Shown piece by piece: positions 1 through 6,572 of a stretch of DNA of 9,271 bases. The position numbers and the translations under genes were made by a program. Position 1 is the stretch's first letter; each line of letters opens with the position of its first letter. The stretch spans positions 1-9,271 of the forward strand of contig RGTE01000042.1 of NCBI GenBank assembly GCA_010025475.1. Direction: 5' to 3'. The stretch is from Verrucomicrobiota bacterium (lineage in GTDB: Bacteria; Verrucomicrobiota; Verrucomicrobiia; Methylacidiphilales; Verrucolacustridaceae). Below the pieces are notes generated by a model, which saw only the letters and a list, made by a program, of their open reading frames with translations, was not told the DNA's origin and did no database searches.

Positions 1-1
1 T

Positions 2-1150
2 TTCCGGGAGAGGGCCCAGTTGAGCCAGCGGTACGATGCCGCCAAGGTGCTGCCTTTTTTCCGGGGCGGCTCCTGGGCCTCCTTCCGGGTTCGTTATAGC
101 GAGGTGAATCTGGTTTATCGGAAAAACCTCATGTTGGGGCGGAAGCTCCGGGCAAAAGGCAAGGCGTCGAAAGCAAGATCCATCCAGGAAAAGCTGTGGC
201 GTGCGCAATGCTCCACCGCCCATTGGCATGGCACCAGGGGCGGGTTACATTTGCCGCACCTGCGGGAGGCGGTCTGGAGGGAGTTGTTGCTCGCCGAGGC
301 GGAACTGCGCCAAGGCCAGGCGGAAACCGAGCTTCTCCGGGAGGACTTTGACGCGGACGGGCAATTGGAAATTTCCGCCGCCCATCCCTCGCTGACCATC
401 CTGGTGGCGCCCCATCAGGGGGGATCCTGCCTGGAAATGGGGTTCCCATCGCTGGGACGAAATCTGGGGAACGTCCTGACCCGGCGGGATGAGGGAACGA
501 ATTCGGCCCCGCCCCCCGTCACGGACTGGTACGACCGGAATATTTTCCAGGAACATTTTTTTGCGCGGGGGACAACGGTGGAGCAGTTGTCTTCGGGGAA
601 TTACCCGGAGTTGGGGGATTTTATCCTGCAGCCGTTCCAACTTCGCCAAATGCGGCAAACCGGCAGCCGCGTGACGATCGAATTGTCCCGGGATGGCGGT
701 CTGTATCGGATGGGGCTGCGTCAGCCCTGCCAGCTCGACAAGGTGTATGCCATCGATGCCGCCAGCGGGGTCGTGGAAGTTTCCTTTCAGTTGACGAACA
801 CCGGGACGTTGCCGTTGGAGGCGGTGTTTGCCACGGAACTTAACCTGAACCTCGGTCCCGATCAGGGTGGGCGAGGAACGGTCAAAATCGGCGACTTGCA
901 AAAGAACGACCGGGAAAGCTGGCAGGCCGCCGGCATTCAGGGGCTGACGGCTCGCTCGGCGGATGGAATGCAGGTCCGGATCATGACGGACAATCTTCCG
1001 TTGGCCTGGGGTTATCCTTTGCTGGACGTGGAGGTGGGGCCGGAAGGCCCGATTCGTCAGGGGAACGTGTTCCTGGTTGGGCAGCATTTTGACCTCAAGC
1101 CCAAGGAAAAAGGAGAATTCCGGATCAAGTTGTCTTTCGCCAAGGCTTAG
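2..1150 (+). CDS. GH57 4-alpha-glucanotransferase / alpha-amylase, C-terminal part (5' end outside window)
   Basis: The frame is open to the left edge (codons run from base 2), so this is the 3' part of a longer gene; 382 codons are visible. Bases ~60-330 encode a helical segment with RGGSWASFRVRYSEVNLVYR, then AQCSTAHWHGTRGGLHLPHL, which match the middle domain (DUF1925 type) of GH57 enzymes such as Thermococcus 4-alpha-glucanotransferase. From ~335 to the end lies the C-terminal beta-sandwich (DUF1926 type), recognisable by DFDADGQLEIS, VLTRRDE, DWYDRNIFQEHFF and SGNYPELGDF. The family remodels or hydrolyses alpha-1,4-glucans such as glycogen and maltodextrin, normally in the cytoplasm. The catalytic Glu and Asp sit in the N-terminal barrel and cannot be checked here, so amylase versus glucanotransferase is undecided. 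A TTG at base 20 is only an internal codon. No frameshift is seen. Confidence 0.88.
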   Translation, partial: FRERAQLSQRYDAAKVLPFFRGGSWASFRVRYSEVNLVYRKNLMLGRKLRAKGKASKARSIQEKLWRAQCSTAHWHGTRGGLHLPHLREAVWRELLLAEAELRQGQAETELLREDFDADGQLEISAAHPSLTILVAPHQGGSCLEMGFPSLGRNLGNVLTRRDEGTNSAPPPVTDWYDRNIFQEHFFARGTTVEQLSSGNYPELGDFILQPFQLRQMRQTGSRVTIELSRDGGLYRMGLRQPCQLDKVYAIDAASGVVEVSFQLTNTGTLPLEAVFATELNLNLGPDQGGRGTVKIGDLQKNDRESWQAAGIQGLTARSADGMQVRIMTDNLPLAWGYPLLDVEVGPEGPIRQGNVFLVGQHFDLKPKEKGEFRIKLSFAKA

Positions 1151-1155
1151 GGCGG

Positions 1156-1192
1156 GGTTGCCGGCCAAGCCTTCTTCGGTTATTCTTTGATT
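1156..1192 (+). terminator. possible weak terminator after the GH57 gene
   Basis: GGTTG at 1156-1160 can pair with CAAGCC at 1166-1171 (one bulged base) around a CCGGC loop. A T-rich stretch with interruptions follows (1172-1192). The stem is short and imperfect, so this is a weak candidate. It overlaps the promoter candidate proposed for the next gene. Confidence 0.2.
1158..1186 (+). promoter_or_regulatory. candidate sigma-70-type promoter for the lipoprotein gene
   Basis: TTGCCG at 1158-1163 and TATTCT at 1181-1186 are separated by exactly 17 bases, each matching four of six consensus positions. Transcription would start near 1192-1194, directly before the ATG at 1196, giving a leaderless or nearly leaderless mRNA. 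This is inference from pattern only; sigma-factor preferences of this host are unknown. Confidence 0.28.
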
Positions 1193-1195
1193 TCC

Positions 1196-1585
1196 ATGAA
1201 GTTCCCCATGCCGATTTTATTGTCCGTGCCCGTTGCGGCTTTTGTTTCTTCCTGCACCGTGCCGGACAATGCCACGGACGTGACCACCACCTATGGGGAT
1301 ACCACGGCCTCTTCCTCCTCTTCCACCGCCGAAAGCAAGCCTGCCAATGAAACCAAGCCCTCCTCCGCTTCCTCGGATGAGAAGCGGCCTTGGACTCCTC
1401 CCGAAGGCACCAACAGTTCGGCTCCGGCGAAGGCCAGTTATCCCAAGGGGGAAAAGGTCTCCGGAAAGCCCGGGATGGTGCGCAGTCCTTATGCCCCTTA
1501 TGCGGGTCTGGTTGATGTGAAGGGTTTTGCTCCCGGGACCGAGGTGAAGTGCCCCTACACGGGTAAAATCTTCCTCGTTCCCTGA
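1196..1585 (+). CDS. small secreted lipoprotein with conserved-looking proline/tyrosine-rich tail
   Basis: A 129-residue protein from the ATG at 1196, chosen over the TTG at 1187 because [20 protein letters not shown] forms a compact lipoprotein signal. The lipobox is V17-S18-S19 with the lipidated cysteine at C20. Residues ~21-90 are a Ser/Thr/Lys/Glu/Pro-rich, probably disordered linker. The tail (~94-129) is ordered-looking: [15 protein letters not shown] (97-111), then [17 protein letters not shown] ending at the stop, with a second cysteine at C119. I recall similar tails on small proteins of Verrucomicrobiota, but no function is known to me. Its likely place is the outer membrane or periplasm, with the linker spanning from the lipid anchor and the tail exposed. 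The next gene begins 30 bases downstream, so co-transcription with the operon is possible. An alternative in-frame ATG at 1208 would shorten the signal peptide. Confidence 0.75.
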   Translation: MKFPMPILLSVPVAAFVSSCTVPDNATDVTTTYGDTTASSSSSTAESKPANETKPSSASSDEKRPWTPPEGTNSSAPAKASYPKGEKVSGKPGMVRSPYAPYAGLVDVKGFAPGTEVKCPYTGKIFLVP

Positions 1586-1615
1586 CGTTCTCCGGGCGCT
1601 CCTTTTCCTCCGGCC

Positions 1616-2095
1616 ATGGACGCCTTGCTGCAAATTCTGAGGGAAAAGGGCCGCGCCACGCCGGCGGAATTGGCGCGCCTCACCGGCAAGACGGAAAAAG
1701 AAGTTGAGTCTGCCCTGAAAAAGTACGAAGCCGACCGGGTCATTCTCGGCTACCATGCGGTGCTCGATCCCGACAAGACCGGCCACGGCGGGGTCCGTGC
1801 GGTGATCGAGGTGAGGATCACCCCCGAAAGGGACGGCGGATTTGATCGCATCGCCGCGCGGGTGGCCCGGTATCCCGAGGTCGTTTCCTGCCAGTTGATG
1901 AGCGGCGGATATGACTTGTTGATCACCGTGGAGGGACCCGATCTGAAGCAGGTGGCGACGTTCGTGGCGGAAAAACTTTCCACCATCCAAGGGGTGATTT
2001 CCACGGCGACCCATTTCCAGCTGAAAACCTACAAGGAGGCCGGGGTTCTTTTCCTGGAGGATGAGCGGGCGGAAAGGCTGGCGATTTCCCCGTGA
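1616..2095 (+). CDS. Lrp/AsnC-family transcriptional regulator (AlaR-like)
   Basis: A 159-residue DNA-binding regulator. Residues ~1-50 form a winged helix-turn-helix (ATPAELARLTGKTEKEVES at 14-32, then the GYHAVLDP linker at 45-52). Residues ~60-140 form the ligand-binding, oligomerising RAM domain, with the typical effector-site segment MSGGYDLLITVEG at 95-107 and STATHFQLKTYKEAG at 129-143. From memory these RAM motifs closely resemble Bacillus subtilis AlaR (YugG), which is encoded next to the alanine transaminase AlaT. The same arrangement is seen here: the stop codon overlaps the aminotransferase start by four bases (GTGA, 2092-2095). It probably controls its own operon in response to an amino acid, perhaps alanine; that effector is inferred. 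No Shine-Dalgarno sequence precedes the ATG at 1616. The protein is somewhat C-terminally extended by about 12 charged residues. Confidence 0.92.
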   Translation: MDALLQILREKGRATPAELARLTGKTEKEVESALKKYEADRVILGYHAVLDPDKTGHGGVRAVIEVRITPERDGGFDRIAARVARYPEVVSCQLMSGGYDLLITVEGPDLKQVATFVAEKLSTIQGVISTATHFQLKTYKEAGVLFLEDERAERLAISP

Positions 2096-3294
2096 AAACC
2101 CCCGGTGATTTTCTGGCCGACCACGTGCGCGCGGTGCCACGCTCCGGCATCCGGGATTTTTTCGAACTGGTGCAAAAACGCGGGGATGTGATTTCCCTCG
2201 GCATCGGCGAGCCGGACTCCTCCGCCCCATGGGGCGTGAGGGAAGCGGCGATTTATGCGCTGGAACACGGCCGGACCGGCTACACCTCCAACCTCGGAAG
2301 CCTCAAGCTCCGGCGGGAAATTTCCCGCTATGTGGAAAAGATTTTCGGTCCCTCGTACAATCCGGAAACGGAAATTCTGGTCTCCGTGGGGGTCAGCGAG
2401 GCGATCGATCTGGCCCTGAGGGCGGTTTTGAATCCGGGCGAAACGGTGATTTACCACGAACCGTGCTACGTCTCCTATGCGCCGTCGATTGCCCTGGCCC
2501 ACGCCAAGGGTCGGGCCATCCGCACCAAACCGGAGAACGGATTTCGGCTGAATCCTGCGGAAGTGGCCCGGGCTGCCGACGGGGCCAAGGTCCTTCTTTT
2601 GAATTTCCCGACCAACCCGACCGGGGCCGTGCTCAGCGGTCCGGATCTGGACGCGTTGGCCCGGATCTGCGTGGAGAAGGACCTGTTGGTGATCAGCGAC
2701 GAGATTTATGCCGAGCTGACCTACGAGGGCCGGCACGCTTCGATCGCCTCCCGGCCCGGAATGCGGGAGAGGACCATTTTGTTGCACGGCCTGAGCAAGG
2801 CCTTTGCGATGACCGGATTCCGCATCGGCTACGCCTGCGCCCCCGCGCCCCTGATCGAGGCAATGATGAAGATTCATCAGTACTCGATCCTCTGTGCCCC
2901 CACACCCAGCCAGGAGGCCGCCACCGAGGCGCTCAAGGAGGCGGACACGATCACGGAGGAGGCGCGAAACACGTACCGGATCCGGCGCGATCTTCTCCAG
3001 CGTCGCCTGCGGGATGCGGGACTGCCTTCCATCCGGGCGGAAGGGGCCTTTTATCTTTTCGTGGACATCCGGGGCACGGGTCTCTCGGCAAGGGAGTTTG
3101 CGATGGGACTGCTGGAAGAGGAGCGGGTGGCGGTGGTTCCGGGGGAAGCATTCGGACCGGGAGGTGAGGGGTTTGTGCGTTGCAGTTACGCCACTTCCTT
3201 GGACCGTCTGGAAGTCGCGGCGGACCGGATCCAGCGTTTTATGGCCAAGCGGAAAGCCGGGACGCCGGCGGGTTCGGTGCCGGCGGCGAGGTAG
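2092..3294 (+). CDS. class I/II PLP-dependent aminotransferase (AlaT/YugH-like)
   Basis: A complete 400-residue fold-type I aminotransferase, about the usual length. It shows DVISLGIGEPD near the N-terminus, the TGYTSNLGS segment, NFPTNPTG with the cofactor-contacting Asn at N175, SDEIYAEL with D203 (pyridine nitrogen) and Y206, the Schiff-base lysine K236 in HGLSKAFAMTGFRIGY, and the carboxylate-binding arginine R363 in FVRCSYA, so all key residues are present. It should transfer an amino group between an amino acid and a 2-oxo acid in the cytoplasm. Its regulator partner and the N-terminal motifs point to an alanine-type transaminase like B. subtilis AlaT, but aspartate or aromatic substrates or the related PatA role cannot be excluded. 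The GTG start is set by the four-base overlap with the preceding gene, implying translational coupling. The last ~14 residues (KRKAGTPAGSVPAAR region) look like an unstructured tail. Confidence 0.93.
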   Translation: MKTPGDFLADHVRAVPRSGIRDFFELVQKRGDVISLGIGEPDSSAPWGVREAAIYALEHGRTGYTSNLGSLKLRREISRYVEKIFGPSYNPETEILVSVGVSEAIDLALRAVLNPGETVIYHEPCYVSYAPSIALAHAKGRAIRTKPENGFRLNPAEVARAADGAKVLLLNFPTNPTGAVLSGPDLDALARICVEKDLLVISDEIYAELTYEGRHASIASRPGMRERTILLHGLSKAFAMTGFRIGYACAPAPLIEAMMKIHQYSILCAPTPSQEAATEALKEADTITEEARNTYRIRRDLLQRRLRDAGLPSIRAEGAFYLFVDIRGTGLSAREFAMGLLEEERVAVVPGEAFGPGGEGFVRCSYATSLDRLEVAADRIQRFMAKRKAGTPAGSVPAAR

Positions 3295-3304
3295 TCCTCT
3301 TTTG
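3288..3304 (+). promoter_or_regulatory. ribosome binding site and TTG start of the FAD oxidoreductase gene
   Basis: GAGGT at 3288-3292 lies nine bases before TTG at 3302. It overlaps the aminotransferase stop codon (TAG, 3292-3294). It is the clearest Shine-Dalgarno in the window and supports the TTG start, which places the dinucleotide-binding motif right at the protein's N-terminus, as expected for the family. Confidence 0.6.
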
Positions 3305-4867
3305 CGTTACGATGCGCTGATTGTCGGGGCGGGGCACAATGGCCTGATCTGCGCCTGTTACCTGGCGAAAGCCGGGCTGAAGGTGGCCGTGGTGGAAAAG
3401 CGAGATTTGCCGGGAGGAGCGGTTTGTACCCGGGAGGATCTGGTGCCCGGCTTCCGCTTCGATGTGGGCTCCTCCGTCCATATCATGATCCACCTTACTC
3501 CCGTGGTGGCGGAGCTCGGGCTGGCCCGGGAAGGGCTTGAATACATCGAGATGGATCCGTGGGCCTACTACCCGGTCGAGGGCACCGGGGAGGGGATTTC
3601 CTTTTACCGCGATGTGGAAAAAACCTGCGCCAGCATTGCCCGCTTCAGTCCCAGGGATGCGGAGGCATACCGCCGCTACGTGGAGAGGTGGGCGGAGTTG
3701 AACGAAGGGGTTTTTGAAACTTTTCTCGCACCGCCTTCCCCCGGGCGTCTCTTCGGCACCATCGTGAGACGGAATCTTTTCCGGCCGAAATCCAGAAGGT
3801 TGTGGTCGAGTTTGGACACAGCCCGGCAGTTGATGGCGCCCTACGGCGAGGTGATCCGGGAGACTTTTGAAAACGAGCATTTACGCACGGCCATGCTGTG
3901 GCTTTCGGCGCAGAGCGGGCCGGCGCCGGCGGAGGTGGCCAGCGGGGATATGTTTGGATGGAATGCGATGATTCACCGGGGCGGGGCCAAGCGGGCCAAA
4001 GGTGGAAGCGGCGCTCTCAGCACCGCGCTGGTGAAATGCCTGCAACGACATGGGGGGGAGATTTTTCTGGGGCATCCGGTTCGCAGGGTTTCCCGGAGCG
4101 GATCCGGCTGGCGGGTGGAGGCAGGGGAAAAAATGTGGGAAGCCGGAAAAGTGGTGGCCGCTTGTCACCTCAAGACCTTTTTCACAGAGATGCTGGAGGA
4201 TGGACCGGAAGACCTGAAAGAGAGGATCGGCAAGGCCAGGATCGGCAACGGATTCGGGATGGTGGTGCGGCATGCGGTTGAGGAGTTGCCGGTTTACGGG
4301 GCGCGGGCCCAGGAAGGAAAACGGCCACGGGAATACCATTCCGCCATGCAACTGCTCTGCCGGGATGCCGCGATGCTGGACAGCAGTTATCACGACTATC
4401 TGGCAGGTCGGCCGCCGGCGAAGCCGAGCGTGGTGGCGATGACCTTTTCCTCGATCGATCCCACGCTCGCCCCGGCGGGGAAACACACCCTGTTCACCTG
4501 GGCGCAATATCACAGCTATGAGTTGCGCAACGGGGAGAGCTGGGATGCGATCCGGGAAAGGGAGGCTGACAAGCTGTACGAACTGGTGTGCGAGTATGCG
4601 CCCAACATGCGGGGCAAGATGATCGGCCGGTATATCCAAACTCCGTTGGATCTGGAGAGGGATCTGGGCTTATTGCGGGGAAACGTCATGCATTTTGAAA
4701 TGAGCCTCGACCAGATGTTCATGTTCCGTCCCCTGCCGGAAATCTCCTGCTACCGGACGCCGATGAAAGACCTCTACCTGACAGGCGCCAGCACCCATCC
4801 CGGAGGCGGGGTGTTTGGGGCGAGCGGCCGCAACACCGCGAAGGTGATCCTGGGTTGGCGGGGGTAG
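3302..4867 (+). CDS. FAD-dependent oxidoreductase of the phytoene desaturase (CrtI) / PYROXD2 type
   Basis: A 521-residue flavoprotein starting at TTG 3302. An N-terminal Rossmann motif (GAGHNG, residues 9-14) follows strand DALIV, with E32 in VVEKRD as the expected ribose contact. Then come PGGAVCTRE and PGFRFDVGSSVH (~38-60), both typical of CrtI/PYROXD2-like enzymes. The C-terminus carries the second FAD signature, YLTGASTHPGGGVFGASGRN (492-511). The middle, less conserved part is the substrate domain. Known relatives desaturate, isomerise or oxidise lipophilic substrates such as carotenoids, but PYROXD2-like bacterial members mostly lack a known substrate. No other carotenoid gene is nearby, so a carotenoid role is not supported by context. 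The frame stays open upstream to 2894 inside the aminotransferase gene, but that part is an antiregister shadow. Spacing (7 bases after the aminotransferase) indicates the same operon. Confidence 0.9.
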   Translation: MRYDALIVGAGHNGLICACYLAKAGLKVAVVEKRDLPGGAVCTREDLVPGFRFDVGSSVHIMIHLTPVVAELGLAREGLEYIEMDPWAYYPVEGTGEGISFYRDVEKTCASIARFSPRDAEAYRRYVERWAELNEGVFETFLAPPSPGRLFGTIVRRNLFRPKSRRLWSSLDTARQLMAPYGEVIRETFENEHLRTAMLWLSAQSGPAPAEVASGDMFGWNAMIHRGGAKRAKGGSGALSTALVKCLQRHGGEIFLGHPVRRVSRSGSGWRVEAGEKMWEAGKVVAACHLKTFFTEMLEDGPEDLKERIGKARIGNGFGMVVRHAVEELPVYGARAQEGKRPREYHSAMQLLCRDAAMLDSSYHDYLAGRPPAKPSVVAMTFSSIDPTLAPAGKHTLFTWAQYHSYELRNGESWDAIREREADKLYELVCEYAPNMRGKMIGRYIQTPLDLERDLGLLRGNVMHFEMSLDQMFMFRPLPEISCYRTPMKDLYLTGASTHPGGGVFGASGRNTAKVILGWRG

Positions 4868-4889
4868 GGAAGCGGGCTACGATCCTCCC

Positions 4890-5351
4890 ATGGCGACCTC
4901 CGTCCCCGCCCGAAAAAAACAGGCGGATCCGATCCGGCAATTTTCCATCTTTCTGGCCAACAAGGCCGGTCGGCTTTTGGAGCTGATCCGGATCCTGCAA
5001 AGCCGCCATGTGCACGTGGTGGCCCTCACCATCCTGGACACGACCGACAGCGCGATTGTGCGGATGGTGGTGGACGATCCGGACACCGCCCGGGCGATCT
5101 TCCACGAGCAGGCGGTGGCGCATACCGAGTCTGCGGTGGTGGTCGTGGAGCTGGAGGCGGGCACGGAGCTGCCGAAGATTCTTTCCTCCCTTTTGGAGGC
5201 CGAGATCAACATTCTGACGACTTACGGGTTTTTGGTCCGGCCCGAGGGGAAAACCGCGCTCTGCCTGAACCTGGATGACAACGAGCTCGGGGCCCAGGTG
5301 CTGGGCCGCGGCGGCTTCCGGCTTTTGGGCCAAAACGACATTTCCCGCTGA
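4890..5351 (+). CDS. tandem ACT-domain protein
   Basis: A 153-residue protein that appears to consist of two ACT domains and nothing else. The first spans ~16-80, beginning with QFSIFLANKAGRLLELIRIL, with the usual beta-alpha-beta order and the Gly-Arg turn typical of ligand-binding ACT folds. The second spans ~83-150, with ILSSLLEAEINILTTYGFLV. ACT domains usually bind amino acids and regulate enzymes or transcription; stand-alone tandem ACT proteins (COG4747-like) have no fixed function. Having no catalytic domain, it may act as a sensor or regulatory partner for a neighbouring enzyme, which is inference from the operon. It lies 22 bases after the flavoprotein gene and 9 before mqnC. No Shine-Dalgarno sequence precedes the ATG; the 14 residues before the first domain are basic and probably flexible. 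Confidence 0.88.
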   Translation: MATSVPARKKQADPIRQFSIFLANKAGRLLELIRILQSRHVHVVALTILDTTDSAIVRMVVDDPDTARAIFHEQAVAHTESAVVVVELEAGTELPKILSSLLEAEINILTTYGFLVRPEGKTALCLNLDDNELGAQVLGRGGFRLLGQNDISR

Positions 5352-5360
5352 GCCTTGCCG

Positions 5361-6461
5361 ATGAATGCTGACCTGGAGAAAAAAATCCGGGAGGGTGGAA
5401 GAATTTCCACGGCCGAGGCCCGGGAAATTTACCGCTGGCCGCTGGCCTTGGTCGGGGAGTTGGCGAACGAACGAAGAAACCGCGCCAAACAGGGAGATTA
5501 CGACGGGCGCGGCGAGGAGGTGGTGACCTACATTGTCGACCGAAACATCAACTACACGAATGTCTGCGACGTTTATTGCAAATTCTGCGCTTTCTACCGG
5601 ACGGAGACCGACCCCGACCACTACGTGCTGAGCCACGAGCAGATCGACCGGAAGATCGACGAACTCGTGGCGGTGGGAGGCAACCAGATCCTGCTGCAGG
5701 GGGGACATCATCCCAAGCTGGGATTGGAGTGGTATCTGGACCTGCTTCGCCATCTGCGGGCCAAGTATCCCCAGGTCAACATCCACGGTTTTTCCCCGCC
5801 GGAGTTCAACCACTTCGCCGAAGTCTTCGGAATGCCGCTGGAGCAGGTGATCGCGAAATTCCAGGAGGCGGGTCTGGGCAGTATCCCGGGGGGAGGGGCC
5901 GAGATTCTGGTGGACCGGGTCCGGCAACGGATTGCGCCGAGAAAATGTGACACCGAGTCCTGGCTCCGGGTGATGGAAGTCGGGCACCGTTTGGGGTTGC
6001 GTTCCAGCGCCACGATGATGTTTGGCCATGTGGAGACGGTGGAAGACCGCATTGAGCATTTGGATCGGTTGCGGCAATTGCAGGACCGGACGGCAGGATT
6101 CACCGCCTTCATCTGCTGGACCTTCCAGCCCGAGCACACAGTGCTGAAAGCAGGGAAGGCCGGATCCCACGAGTATTTGCGGATGCAGGCGCTGGCCCGA
6201 ATCTTTTTGGACAACATCCCGAACGTGCAGTCCAGCTGGGTCACCCAGGGTCCGGCGATGGGGCAGGTGGCGCTGAAATTCGGGGCGAACGACTTCGGCA
6301 GCCTCATGATGGAAGAGAACGTCGTTTCCAGCGCGGGGACGAGCTTTCGGCTGACTTTGGAGGAAATGAAGAGGCTGATCCGAGAAGCGGGATACGAGCC
6401 GAGACAGCGAAACAACAGCTACGGGCTCGTCGATTCGGCGGAGACGGCTCTCGCGGCTTAG
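5361..6461 (+). CDS. mqnC: cyclic dehypoxanthinyl futalosine synthase MqnC (radical SAM)
   Basis: A 366-residue radical SAM enzyme from the ATG at 5361; a TTG six bases earlier is also in frame but less likely. The [4Fe-4S] cluster cysteines are C69, C73 and C76 in VCDVYCKFCAFYR (CX3CX2C). The family-specific stretches are LLQGGHHPKLGLEWY, PGGGAEILVDRVR (G177-E181 region), SSATMMFGHVET, FTAFICWTFQPEHT, SSWVTQGPAMGQ and GANDFGSLMMEENVVSSAG (308 onward), which distinguish MqnC from the related MqnE and CofH/CofG. The enzyme cyclises dehypoxanthine futalosine in the futalosine route to menaquinone, so the host probably makes menaquinone without the classical Men pathway. MqnA, MqnB, MqnD and MqnE are not in this window. 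It is the last gene of the tight cluster. No lesion or missing residue is seen. Confidence 0.96.
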   Translation: MNADLEKKIREGGRISTAEAREIYRWPLALVGELANERRNRAKQGDYDGRGEEVVTYIVDRNINYTNVCDVYCKFCAFYRTETDPDHYVLSHEQIDRKIDELVAVGGNQILLQGGHHPKLGLEWYLDLLRHLRAKYPQVNIHGFSPPEFNHFAEVFGMPLEQVIAKFQEAGLGSIPGGGAEILVDRVRQRIAPRKCDTESWLRVMEVGHRLGLRSSATMMFGHVETVEDRIEHLDRLRQLQDRTAGFTAFICWTFQPEHTVLKAGKAGSHEYLRMQALARIFLDNIPNVQSSWVTQGPAMGQVALKFGANDFGSLMMEENVVSSAGTSFRLTLEEMKRLIREAGYEPRQRNNSYGLVDSAETALAA

Positions 6462-6466
6462 TGGAT

Positions 6467-6489
6467 CCTTGCAGAGAACCTCTGCAAGG
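6467..6489 (+). terminator. perfect 10-bp hairpin just after mqnC, possible terminator
   Basis: CCTTGCAGAG (6467-6476) and CTCTGCAAGG (6480-6489) are exact reverse complements around an AAC loop, starting six bases after the mqnC stop. Neither side has a clean T-run, so it is not a textbook intrinsic terminator; it may end or stabilise the operon transcript, or serve the convergent gene as well. The rest of the gap to 6572 shows only weak, short inverted repeats. Confidence 0.55.
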
Positions 6490-6572
6490 GAGGTTGGGAA
6501 TTTGGGCTTTGGTTACTCAGAAAACCCGAAACCTTAGGTCTTCCTCCACGACTCGCGCCTAAAAGGCCTGGC

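Noticed and set aside
245..1168. Minus-strand open frame (307 codons) antisense to the GH57 gene
   Set aside because: The plus frame carries clear GH57 middle and C-terminal domain motifs throughout; the minus translation shows none.
2894..3301. Upstream extension of the flavoprotein reading frame inside the aminotransferase gene
   Set aside because: The translated part is Arg/Ser-rich with no family similarity, while the aminotransferase frame there carries conserved residues; the FAD motif begins right after the TTG at 3302.
4719..6170. Long minus-strand open frame (483 codons) across the ACT and mqnC genes
   Set aside because: It is antisense to two well-recognised genes, is rich in His/Arg/Gln/Pro as expected of a GC-rich shadow, and has no recognisable motif.
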